Numbered from the stretch's first letter, positions 1 through 4,838 are shown. The stretch is DNA of 5,269 nucleotides from Actinomycetes bacterium (GCA_025964635.1 JAOPYP010000426.1:1-5269); one strand, 5' to 3'. The notes: generated by a model not told the origin, from the sequence alone. Made by a program: numbers and translations.

Positions 1-368
1 TGTCGCTGGCCACCCGGACGGCCAAGGCCTCCGGGAAGGCAGGCGCGAAGGTCGGGACCACGGTCGGCAAGGCCCAGGGCACGGCCGACCTGGCGCTGGC
101 CAAGGCTGACCTCGCCCGGGCCAGGGCGGGGACCGCCCGGGCCAAGGCGGGCCGGGCCCGCGTCGAGAAGGCGGCGCAGGCCCGCGGGAGGGCCGGAAAA
201 GCCGCCCACAAGGCCAGCGCGAAAGCCGCGAAGGCGGCAGGCAAGGCCAGCGCGAAAGCCGGGAAGGCGGCCGGCAAGGCCGGGGTGAAGGCCGGGAAGA
301 CCGCGAGCCGGGCCGGGTACCAGGCCGGCCAGGCGAAGGCCAGGGTGGGCCAGCTCACCTCCCGCTGA
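1..368 (+). CDS. Lys/Ala/Gly-rich helical repeat protein, 3' end only
   Basis: The frame is open from position 3 to the TGA at 366-368, giving the last 121 residues of a protein whose start lies outside the window. The composition is extreme: almost only Ala, Lys, Gly, Arg, with a few Ser, Thr, Val and Gln, two Asp, one Glu, no Cys and no Pro. Third codon positions are nearly all G or C, supporting this frame. Residues 70-102 of the visible part form three 11-residue repeats (consensus KASAKAGKAAG). No globular domain or membrane segment is seen. Lys/Ala-rich tails occur on actinobacterial histone-like proteins (HupS/HupB type) and would bind DNA, but those tails are usually proline-rich, so a LEA-like or phasin-like amphipathic helix is an alternative. 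A nucleic-acid- or polyanion-binding role is inferred only from charge. That a real gene ends here is likely; its function is unknown. Confidence 0.72.
   Translation, partial: SLATRTAKASGKAGAKVGTTVGKAQGTADLALAKADLARARAGTARAKAGRARVEKAAQARGRAGKAAHKASAKAAKAAGKASAKAGKAAGKAGVKAGKTASRAGYQAGQAKARVGQLTSR
210..308 (+). repeat. three tandem 33-bp repeats encoding 11-residue units
   Basis: Three in-frame units lie at 210-242, 243-275 and 276-308. The first two differ at only a few bases and encode KASAKAAKAAG and KASAKAGKAAG. The third is more diverged (KAGVKAGKTAS). They lie inside the Lys/Ala-rich coding region and probably arose by slippage or unequal crossover. Confidence 0.8.
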
Positions 369-509
369 CCCCCGCCGCGGACCCCGCCACCCTCGAGCCG
401 CTGGCCGGCCAGGTCGTGGGCTCCCGCTACTGACCGCCGTCACCCTCGGCCTCCGCTCGTCACGATGCGGGCGCTACCGCTATCCAGCCTGCTGGGGGAT
501 GCTTGGCTC
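369..509. other. spacer between the Lys/Ala-rich gene and the AhpD-like gene
   Basis: No gene is evident here. It contains a perfect 12-bp palindrome, CTGGCCGGCCAG, at 401-412, whose significance is doubtful at this GC content. Another frame continues the upstream gene without a stop to a TGA at 431-433. An in-frame ATG at 465 could extend the next gene upstream, but it has no Shine-Dalgarno sequence. No convincing -10/-35 pair was found. Confidence 0.5.
494..499 (+). promoter_or_regulatory. probable ribosome binding site for the AhpD-like gene
   Basis: GGGGGA lies 10 nt before the ATG at 510. No comparable purine run precedes the earlier ATG at 465, which is the reason for choosing the later start. 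Confidence 0.4.
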
Positions 510-1100
510 ATGTTCCTGAGCGACCCACCCGCATCCGATCTCGCCGAGGCGCTGTATGACGAGGACCGCGAGAGCGACGGCTACGTCAGCAACACCACCC
601 GGCTGTGGTGCTGGCGGCCCGACGTGCTGAAGGACTTCTTCGGCGTCCGCAGCACCCTGTCGAGCGGGTCGGGGCTGTCACCCGCCGACCAGGCCGTGCT
701 GTTCGCGGCGACCGCCGCGGCGCGATCCGACTCCTACTGCGGGCTGGCCTGGGGCACCCGGCTGGCCGGTCACGCGGGCCCGGGCACCGCGGGGCAGGTC
801 ATGACCGGGATGACCGGCGGCCTGGACCCGCGCGGCGCGGCCCTGGCGGACTGGGCCCGCCGGGTCGCCCTGGACCCCGGTGCGGCCACCCCGGCCGACA
901 TCAGCCGCCTGCACGACGTCGGACTGACCGACCAGCAGATCCTCGAGGCCACGGTGCTGATCGCCTGGCGGGTGGCGTTCACCGCGGTCAACGCGGCGCT
1001 CGGGGCCCAGCCGGACGCGCAGCTGGCCGAGGCCGCGCCCGCAGCGGTCCGTGCCGCCGTGAGCTACGGCCGGCCACCCTCGGCCGTCCCGTCGGTTTAG
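510..1100 (+). CDS. AhpD/carboxymuconolactone decarboxylase-like protein (peroxidase-related)
   Basis: This 196-residue protein resembles the all-helical AhpD-like superfamily, which includes alkylhydroperoxidase AhpD and 'peroxidase-related' proteins. The early GYVSNTTRLWCWRPDVLKDF region (residues 24-43), the central SYCGLAWG motif (75-82) and the later stretch with GLTDQQILEATVLIAWRVAF (about 138-157) follow the usual order. Classical AhpD uses E...CxxC...H to reduce peroxides. Here Cys77 is kept, the second motif Cys is Ala80, and Trp81 stands where many relatives have His, so two-cysteine peroxidase chemistry is unlikely. A one-cysteine enzyme, a decarboxylase-like role or a non-redox role remain possible. 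The ATG at 510 is chosen because GGGGGA (494-499) lies 10 nt upstream and family similarity begins there; an in-frame ATG at 465 would add 15 residues. The next gene starts 28 bp downstream on the same strand, so co-transcription is possible. Confidence 0.82.
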   Translation: MFLSDPPASDLAEALYDEDRESDGYVSNTTRLWCWRPDVLKDFFGVRSTLSSGSGLSPADQAVLFAATAAARSDSYCGLAWGTRLAGHAGPGTAGQVMTGMTGGLDPRGAALADWARRVALDPGAATPADISRLHDVGLTDQQILEATVLIAWRVAFTAVNAALGAQPDAQLAEAAPAAVRAAVSYGRPPSAVPSV

Positions 1101-1128
1101 TGTCCCGCCGCACGGGCTGTAACTGGTC

Positions 1129-2244
1129 ATGACCTGGTCTTCCCCGGAGACCCTGGGCGAGCCCGATGAGGTCGGTTTCGGCTCGGGGCGGCCGCCGGGC
1201 CGCCATTGGCCGCGCTGGCCACTGATCCTCGCCGGGGCCGCCGTGATCGCGGTGGCGGCCGTGCTCGTCCTGGCCCGGCAGCCGGCCAGGCCGGCCCGGG
1301 CCCACACGGCGGTGACGGTCACCCAGGCCGGGCACCGGCTGCTCGGCGTGCGGGCCGGCTGGGAGCTGCTCGGCTACGGCCCGCGCCGCGCGGTACGGGT
1401 CCAGCTCGCCCGGGGCCGCGTCACCCAGACCGTCGTGCCCGTGCTGGCCAGCACCGGGCCGTTCTCGTTCGTGGCGGGCCCGAGCCAGGTGATCATCCGC
1501 CCATGGGATGTCGAGCCCGGTTACCTGGTGCCGGACGGCCAGCCCGCCCGCCCGCTGCCGAGCGTCCTCGGCCAGGGCGGGGAGACCCTCCCCGGGCCAC
1601 AGCCGGGCGAGGTGTGGGTCCAGAAGACGGCGATGTCCCTGACCCTGACCCGGCTGGACGGCGGCCAGACCGGGGTGTCGATCCGGCTGCCCGCCGGCGG
1701 CTGGTGGCTGGCCAGCCCGAACGGGCGGGGCGACGTGCTGCTGTCCGGCGTGGGCGAGATCTACGACGTCTGGCCGGGCGGCTCCCGGCGGATCGGGGGA
1801 ATGCTCGCGGCGGTCGGCCCGACGCGCTGGCTGACCGTGAACTGCAACCGCCCGCACCGCTGCACCGATGTGGTCATCGACCCGGCCACCGGGGCGCAAC
1901 GGCAGCTGGGGGGCCCGCCGGTCGCGTCGGTGTCGGCCGCCGCCCCCGGCGTCATCGCCCCGGACGGTGCCACGGCCGCGGTGTTCCGGGTCACCGCCGG
2001 CGGCCAGGTCACGCTGCACCTGCTCAACCTGGCCACCGGGGCGGATCAGCGGATCGCGGTCCCGCTCGGCCCGGCCTTGGTGCGTGCCGGGACGCTGGCC
2101 TGGTCTCCCGACAGCCGGTGGCTGTTCGTGATCGACACGCACGGCGGGCTGGCGGCGGTGAATGCGGCCACCCAGCGCGTCGAGGGCCTCGGCGTGCGGC
2201 TCCCGTGGCTCAGCCAGATCGCGATCAGGAACGCACCCAGCTGA
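1129..2244 (+). CDS. membrane-anchored extracytoplasmic protein with beta-propeller-like blades
   Basis: The 371-residue product is not recognised as a named protein. A cytoplasmic segment with acidic and Arg/Pro-rich parts (residues 1-30) is followed by one hydrophobic helix (about 31-49, WPLILAGAAVIAVAAVLVLA region) and an Ala/Pro/Arg linker. No signal-peptidase or lipobox cysteine is clear, so a type II single-pass anchor with the C-terminal domain outside is expected. The rest is Gly/Pro-rich and strand-rich, with blade-like motifs such as APDGATAAVF (277-286) and LAWSPDSRWLFVID (323-336), as in WD40/TolB-like propellers. Cys239 and Cys245 (NCNRPHRC) are close enough for a disulfide. The ATG at 1129 has no strong Shine-Dalgarno sequence. 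Third-position GC is very high throughout. A sensor, scaffold or wall-associated role is possible, but nothing in the sequence fixes it. The 3' end overlaps the convergent minus-strand frame by about 20 bp. Confidence 0.82.
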   Translation: MTWSSPETLGEPDEVGFGSGRPPGRHWPRWPLILAGAAVIAVAAVLVLARQPARPARAHTAVTVTQAGHRLLGVRAGWELLGYGPRRAVRVQLARGRVTQTVVPVLASTGPFSFVAGPSQVIIRPWDVEPGYLVPDGQPARPLPSVLGQGGETLPGPQPGEVWVQKTAMSLTLTRLDGGQTGVSIRLPAGGWWLASPNGRGDVLLSGVGEIYDVWPGGSRRIGGMLAAVGPTRWLTVNCNRPHRCTDVVIDPATGAQRQLGGPPVASVSAAAPGVIAPDGATAAVFRVTAGGQVTLHLLNLATGADQRIAVPLGPALVRAGTLAWSPDSRWLFVIDTHGGLAAVNAATQRVEGLGVRLPWLSQIAIRNAPS

Positions 2245-2428
2245 ACGCCCGCCGCTGAACGCCCCGCCGCTGAACGGGCTCAGCGCGGGAGGGCCCAGGG
2301 GCCAACGCCGCCGATGCGCTCGGGGGCTTGCTGACCAGCCGGTTGAGCCGGACGATGATCCAGCGCGCGGCTTCCTCGGCCACGCACCAGCCCAGCCGCC
2401 CGGCGGCTCCGATGATGGCCAGCCTCAT
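2225..2428 (-). pseudogene. truncated NAD(P)-binding Rossmann protein, N-terminal remnant
   Basis: The 67-codon frame begins MRLAIIGAAGRLGWCVAEEA, the beta-strand, GxxGxxG loop and helix typical of NmrA-like or atypical short-chain dehydrogenase/NAD(P)H-binding proteins, where the motif is usually followed by a helix ending in RGH and a VTALVR-like strand. Here the sequence instead runs into WIIVRLNRLVSKPPSASAA and then a Pro/Arg-rich tail made partly from short repeats. Such family members are normally over 200 residues, so the fold cannot be complete. Its ATG (2426-2428) overlaps the stop of the upstream monooxygenase in an ATGA arrangement, so the original gene was probably the third cistron of the padR operon and translationally coupled. 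It could still be expressed as a small protein. The assignment rests on about 20 residues. Confidence 0.55.
2240..2283 (+). repeat. short tandem repeat GCTGAACGCCCGCC
   Basis: Units begin at 2240, 2254 and 2269: GCTGAACGCCCGCC, GCTGAACGCCCCGCC, then GCTGAACGGGCTCAG, which matches only at its start. The array begins at the stop codon of the plus-strand membrane protein gene and lies within the 3' end of the minus-strand frame, where it encodes the VQRRGVQRRAF part. One unit is 14 bp and the next 15 bp, as expected from slippage in non-constrained sequence. Confidence 0.65.
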
Positions 2429-3630
2429 GACAGGCTCCCGGCGGTCGCGTCCCAGTCGATGTGGTGCTCGTACACCTCGCGCAGGCTTTTCGCGTTCGCG
2501 GTGGCCCTGAGGATGACGGGCAGGATGAGGTCCCGCGCGAACCGCCCGGCAGGACCAGGTGCCTTGGAGCTGTTCATCCGGGCCGCGGCTTTAACTATCT
2601 TCTCCACCCGGGGGCGCCGCGTGCGCTCGAAGGCTGCGAACGCCCCGGCGGGCGTGCGCAGATCGCGCAGGCAGGTGGCCAGCACGAGGGCGTCCTCGAT
2701 GGACAGCGACGCGCCCTGCCCCGAGGTGGGCGACGGCGCGTGGGCTGCGTCGCCGATGACGACCATGCGGTCGCTGTGCCAGCGAGGCAGGCGCGGCATG
2801 GTGTGGATCGGCCAGAGCGGCGCAAAGTCCGCGGTAGCGCCGATGATCTCCAGCGCCGGCCCGGCGTCCTGCGCATACAGCCCGGCGAAACGCTCCCGCC
2901 ACTGCGCCGTGCTGACGCCAGCGAGTTCCCCCGGCCCGGGCTCATGTGGCCGGGGCACGTTGACGAACCACCACGCCTGCCCGCCAGGGGCGGTCGCGTA
3001 CCCGAAGAACGCCCGCTTGCCGAAGATCATCTCGTACTCGCCCGGCGGCGCCAGCCCGGTCAGGCCGCTGGCGTACCCGCCGGTGGTCAGCAGGCCTGAG
3101 TACTGCGGTGGCGGCGCCGCGGGGTCGATGAGCGTCCGCGTCCTGGAGCGGATCCCGTCACAGCCGATCAGCACGTCGGCCTCGGCGCTGGACCCGTCGT
3201 CGAACACCCCCCGCACCCCGCTGGAACCCTCCTGCGCCGAGATGAGCCGCCGGCCGCGCAGCACGGTGATGCCGCGCGCCACCGCCTCATCGTGGAGCGC
3301 GCGGTAGAGGTCGGCCCGCCGCACGGTATGGCTTACCGTGCCGTCCGCGAGGCGGCCCGTGCTGGTGACGCCGAGCCGCTTGCCCGCGTGGTTGCGCAGG
3401 GTGATGCCGGGTGTCGGGAACCCGGCCGCGACCGCCGGCCCGTCGGCGTCGAGCGCGCGCAAGGCGTCGATGCCGTTGGTCGCGAGTGTGATCATTACGC
3501 CCGAGTCGTCTGTGCCGTCCGGCCTGGCCTCGTACACCGTGGCCGCGATCCCGGCTTTGGCCAGGGCCATCGCTGTGGCCGGGCCGGCGATCCCGCCGCC
3601 GACGACCAGGGCGGTCTGCGCTGCGCTCAT
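2425..3630 (-). CDS. FAD-dependent monooxygenase (PHBH/salicylate hydroxylase-like)
   Basis: This 401-residue flavoprotein shows all signatures of class A aromatic hydroxylases: GGGIAG (residues 11-16) for the FAD ADP moiety with Glu34 at the end of the second strand, Arg104/Arg105 in the HTVRRADLYRAL segment (101-112), the DG motif CDGIRSRTR (157-165) contacting FAD and NAD(P)H, and the GD motif GDAAHAPSPTSGQG (293-306) binding the FAD ribityl/phosphate. Such enzymes use NAD(P)H and O2 to hydroxylate an aromatic or drug-like substrate in the cytoplasm; relatives include salicylate hydroxylase and antibiotic-modifying monooxygenases. The substrate is not readable. The ATG at 3628-3630 is preceded by GGAGG (3640-3644) with 9 nt spacing; an upstream in-frame ATG at 3720 would add 30 Arg-rich residues inside the padR frame and is rejected. 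The start overlaps the padR stop by one base (TGATG), implying coupled translation and PadR control. Confidence 0.93.
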   Translation of the reverse strand: MSAAQTALVVGGGIAGPATAMALAKAGIAATVYEARPDGTDDSGVMITLATNGIDALRALDADGPAVAAGFPTPGITLRNHAGKRLGVTSTGRLADGTVSHTVRRADLYRALHDEAVARGITVLRGRRLISAQEGSSGVRGVFDDGSSAEADVLIGCDGIRSRTRTLIDPAAPPPQYSGLLTTGGYASGLTGLAPPGEYEMIFGKRAFFGYATAPGGQAWWFVNVPRPHEPGPGELAGVSTAQWRERFAGLYAQDAGPALEIIGATADFAPLWPIHTMPRLPRWHSDRMVVIGDAAHAPSPTSGQGASLSIEDALVLATCLRDLRTPAGAFAAFERTRRPRVEKIVKAAARMNSSKAPGPAGRFARDLILPVILRATANAKSLREVYEHHIDWDATAGSLS

Positions 3631-4274
3631 CAGCTTGTTCCTCCGTTCCGGGATGGCGGCGCGTCGTCTGTGACGGCGCGCTGCTGGGGGGCGTGGTAGG
3701 CGGCCCAGGGTCCGGCCCACCCGTCCTGCGGGTCGGTGATCTTGGCGATCAGGCTGGTGATGAACGAGGTCTCGGCCTCGAGCAGCGCGATCCGGTACTC
3801 GTCCTCGACCAGGAAGAGCGGGGGCACGCCGCTGGCCAGCGCACCCTCGCGCACCGCGCGGATCTCGGCGATGGCACTCACGATCCGCCCGTGCCGGGCG
3901 CGGAGCAGGTCGGTCACCTCGTCGGGGTGCAGCACTGCGACCAGTGACAGGGCCGCGGCGAACGCCGGGTACTCATGCCGCGGCTCGCTCAGCAGCTCGG
4001 TGAGCCACCGGCGCATCTCGGCGCGCCCCTCGCCGGTGAGCTCGTACACCGTGTAGCGCGGCAGGTTGCCGCTCTGCCCGGTCCCGGCTGCCTGGATCAG
4101 TCCGCCCTCGGCCAGCTGGCGGACCACTCCGTAGAGCGCGCCGTAGCTGAGCTTGAACGTCTTCGCGGCGTCGTTCTCCTTCAGCATCCGGTTCAGCTCG
4201 TAGGCGTGCATCGGGCGCTGCGTCAGATAGGACAGCACCGCCAGCGCCAGCAGATTGTTCGTGGGTCGCGCCAT
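3630..4274 (-). CDS. PadR-family transcriptional regulator
   Basis: The 214-residue product has the PadR layout: an N-terminal winged helix (about residues 5-90) with MARPTNNLLALAVLSYL, PMHAYELNRML (21-31), the recognition-helix region SYGALYGVVRQLAEGGLI (43-60), a wing (RYTVYELTGEGR, 73-84), then a helical C-terminal part (about 90-190) used for dimerisation and often ligand sensing. Most PadR proteins repress their own operon and neighbouring detoxification or efflux genes until a phenolic or drug-like ligand binds. The ATG at 4272-4274 is chosen because AGAGG (4283-4287) precedes it by 8 nt and homology begins with MARP. An in-frame ATG at 4295 would lie in the -10 region. The gene is first in a minus-strand operon, its TGA overlapping the monooxygenase ATG. 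The C-terminal 20 or so residues (PQQRAVTDDAPPSRNGGTS) look disordered. The ligand is unknown. Confidence 0.94.
   Translation of the reverse strand: MARPTNNLLALAVLSYLTQRPMHAYELNRMLKENDAAKTFKLSYGALYGVVRQLAEGGLIQAAGTGQSGNLPRYTVYELTGEGRAEMRRWLTELLSEPRHEYPAFAAALSLVAVLHPDEVTDLLRARHGRIVSAIAEIRAVREGALASGVPPLFLVEDEYRIALLEAETSFITSLIAKITDPQDGWAGPWAAYHAPQQRAVTDDAPPSRNGGTS
3640..3644 (-). promoter_or_regulatory. ribosome binding site of the monooxygenase gene
   Basis: On the minus strand GGAGG (within CGGAGGAA) lies 9 nt before the ATG at 3630. It sits inside the last codons of padR and fixes the monooxygenase start at 3630 rather than at the ATG at 3720. Confidence 0.8.
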
Positions 4275-4282
4275 GGTGATCA

Positions 4283-4287
4283 CCTCT
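4283..4287 (-). promoter_or_regulatory. ribosome binding site of padR
   Basis: AGAGG on the minus strand lies 8 nt before the ATG at 4274 and supports that start. If the promoter at 4294-4322 is correct, transcription would begin near 4287, leaving a leader of only about 13 nt with this site at its very 5' end. Confidence 0.7.
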
Positions 4288-4293
4288 GCCGCC

Positions 4294-4322
4294 AATGTAG
4301 TCAGTAAAAACTAGTCTGTCAA
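4294..4322 (-). promoter_or_regulatory. sigma-70-type promoter of the padR-monooxygenase operon
   Basis: On the minus strand a perfect -35 TTGACA (4317-4322) is separated by 17 bp from a -10-like TACATT (4294-4299; 4 of 6 matches to TATAAT). It lies in an AT-rich island that stands out in very GC-rich DNA, directly upstream of padR. The expected start is near 4287-4288. The spacer and -10 are covered by the candidate operator. Confidence 0.7.
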
Positions 4323-4327
4323 AACTA
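4298..4327. promoter_or_regulatory. tandem TAGT-N8-ACTA operator, probable PadR binding site
   Basis: Two 16-bp dyads overlap by two bases: TAGTCAGTAAAAACTA at 4298-4313 and TAGTCTGTCAAAACTA at 4312-4327. They match at 14 of 16 positions, and their centres are 14 bp apart. The shared centre forms the palindrome ACTAGT (4310-4315). PadR-family operators are commonly AT-rich dyads with 4-5 bp arms separated by about 8 bp, overlapping the repressor's own promoter, as here. Assignment to this PadR is inference from position. Confidence 0.68.
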
Positions 4328-4343
4328 CCCATCGGCACGGCCT

Positions 4344-4619
4344 TACCGCTGGCTGATCGAGATGCGCGGCCACGCCAACTGGGTGGGCCGGAACCTGACC
4401 CCGAGGAGATCCCGCACGCGCGTGTCCCAGCGGATGCGGGACGACCTCACCGCGGCCCTCCAGGCCCGCCGGGAGGACTCCCTGCGCCAGCGGGCCAAGA
4501 TCGACCGCGCACTCCCCGGTCCCGCTACCCGGCGGGCTGCTGAGCCCGCTCCGCAGGCCAGCCGGCCATCCCTGCTGGGAGGCTCACCCGAAGGTGATCT
4601 CCAGATTCCTCCCAATTAA
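4344..4619 (+). pseudogene. basic helical protein, probable 5'-truncated gene remnant
   Basis: This frame has strong coding character: between about 4344 and 4508 nearly every codon ends in G or C. It reads YRWLIEMRGHANWVGRNL, then a very basic stretch and an amphipathic helix-like part (RVSQRMRDDLTAALQARREDSLRQRAKIDRAL), and ends with a Pro/Ala-rich tail and TAA at 4617-4619. The frame is open upstream to a stop at 4305-4307, inside the padR operator. The first ATG (4362) has no Shine-Dalgarno sequence, and coding-like codons begin before it, so the gene probably lost its 5' end. If translated from 4362 it would make 85 residues. I do not recognise the family. Coding bias fades after about 4510. 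Its position beside a tRNA gene, a common integration site, raises the possibility that it derives from a mobile element, but no integrase or att repeat is visible. Confidence 0.42.
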
Positions 4620-4626
4620 GGAGGAA
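4606..4626. terminator. 7-bp hairpin at the end of the basic remnant
   Basis: TTCCTCC (4606-4612) pairs perfectly with GGAGGAA (4620-4626) around the 7-nt loop CAATTAA, which contains the TAA stop of the plus-strand frame. No T-run follows on either strand, so terminator function is tentative. Together with the adjacent larger hairpin it could form a tandem terminator for the minus-strand tRNA transcript. Confidence 0.35.
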
Positions 4627-4655
4627 GACCCCATCCGCCAGGTAGGATGAGGTCT
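4626..4655 (-). terminator. 11-position hairpin downstream of tRNA-Val, possible terminator
   Basis: 4626-4636 pairs with 4645-4655 at 10 of 11 positions (AGACC with GGTCT, one C-A mismatch, CATCC with GGATG) around an 8-nt loop. On the minus strand it lies 43 nt beyond the tRNA 3' end and is followed by the pyrimidine-rich TTCCTCCTTAATT. That fits a weak intrinsic terminator of the tRNA transcript. Confidence 0.45.
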
Positions 4656-4674
4656 GTCCGGAGGAGCTTCTGAC

Positions 4675-4689
4675 CTGGCCTTACGCCAG
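4675..4689. other. small hairpin next to the tRNA 3' end
   Basis: CTGGC (4675-4679) pairs with GCCAG (4685-4689) across a 5-nt loop CTTAC. It lies 9 nt from the tRNA CCA end on the minus-strand transcript. It may be a 3' processing or structural element, or chance. Confidence 0.3.
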
Positions 4690-4698
4690 ATCCTGAGC

Positions 4699-4773
4699 TG
4701 GTGGGCGATACTGGGATCGAACCAGTGACCTCCTCGGTGTGAACGAGGCGCTCTCCCGCTGAGCCAATCGCCC
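4699..4773 (-). tRNA. tRNA-Val, anticodon CAC
   Basis: On the minus strand the sequence folds into a complete cloverleaf. The acceptor GGGCGAT pairs with ATCGCCC. The D stem is GCTC/GAGC with loop AGCGGGA. The anticodon stem is CCTCG/CGAGG with loop TTCACAC, placing CAC at positions 34-36. The variable region is AGGTC, and the T stem ACTGG/CCAGT closes the loop TTCGATC. Discriminator A73 is followed by an encoded CCA (4699-4701). The body is 72 nt. Anticodon CAC reads GUG, a valine codon heavily used in high-GC genomes. All stems are perfect, so the gene should be functional. Confidence 0.97.
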
Positions 4774-4832
4774 TGGCGCCCTCAAACGGCCCGGCTCCTA
4801 ACGGCCGGAACGCTCGCGGGCCAACACAGACT

Positions 4833-4838
4833 AGCCTA
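4833..4838 (-). promoter_or_regulatory. possible -10 element of the tRNA-Val promoter
   Basis: On the minus strand TAGGCT, a common actinobacterial -10 form, lies about 60 nt before the tRNA 5' end, in a small AT-richer patch. No good -35 is seen at the usual spacing, so this is tentative. Confidence 0.33.

Noticed and set aside
210..308. CRISPR-like array
   Set aside because: The repeats are contiguous, in-frame 33-bp coding units without spacers.
465..509. 15-residue N-terminal extension of the AhpD-like protein
   Set aside because: No ribosome binding site precedes 465, while GGGGGA precedes 510; still possible, so noted in the feature.
988..2142. 384-codon minus-strand open frame opposite the membrane protein gene
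   Set aside because: Arg/Gly/Pro/His-rich translation without domains; it is the antisense of a well-supported plus-strand gene with very high third-position GC.
1206..2258. 350-codon plus-strand frame overlapping the membrane protein gene
   Set aside because: Out-of-frame, Arg/Gly/Pro-rich translation typical of a shadow in high-GC DNA.
2162..3307. 381-codon plus-strand frame opposite the monooxygenase gene
   Set aside because: The minus strand carries all flavin monooxygenase motifs; this frame shows no domain.
3631..3720. N-terminal extension of the monooxygenase to the ATG at 3720
   Set aside because: It would add 30 Arg-rich residues before the FAD-binding strand and ignore the GGAGG just upstream of 3630.
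4275..4295. N-terminal extension of padR to the ATG at 4295
   Set aside because: That codon overlaps the -10 hexamer, and the Shine-Dalgarno and family start both point to 4274.
4343..4615. 90-codon minus-strand frame
   Set aside because: Antisense to the coding-biased plus-strand remnant; Ser/Arg/Ala-rich with no motif.
4699..4720. attachment-site duplication of the tRNA-Val 3' end
   Set aside because: I found no second copy of the T-arm/acceptor 3' segment elsewhere in the window, so integration at this tRNA is not shown.
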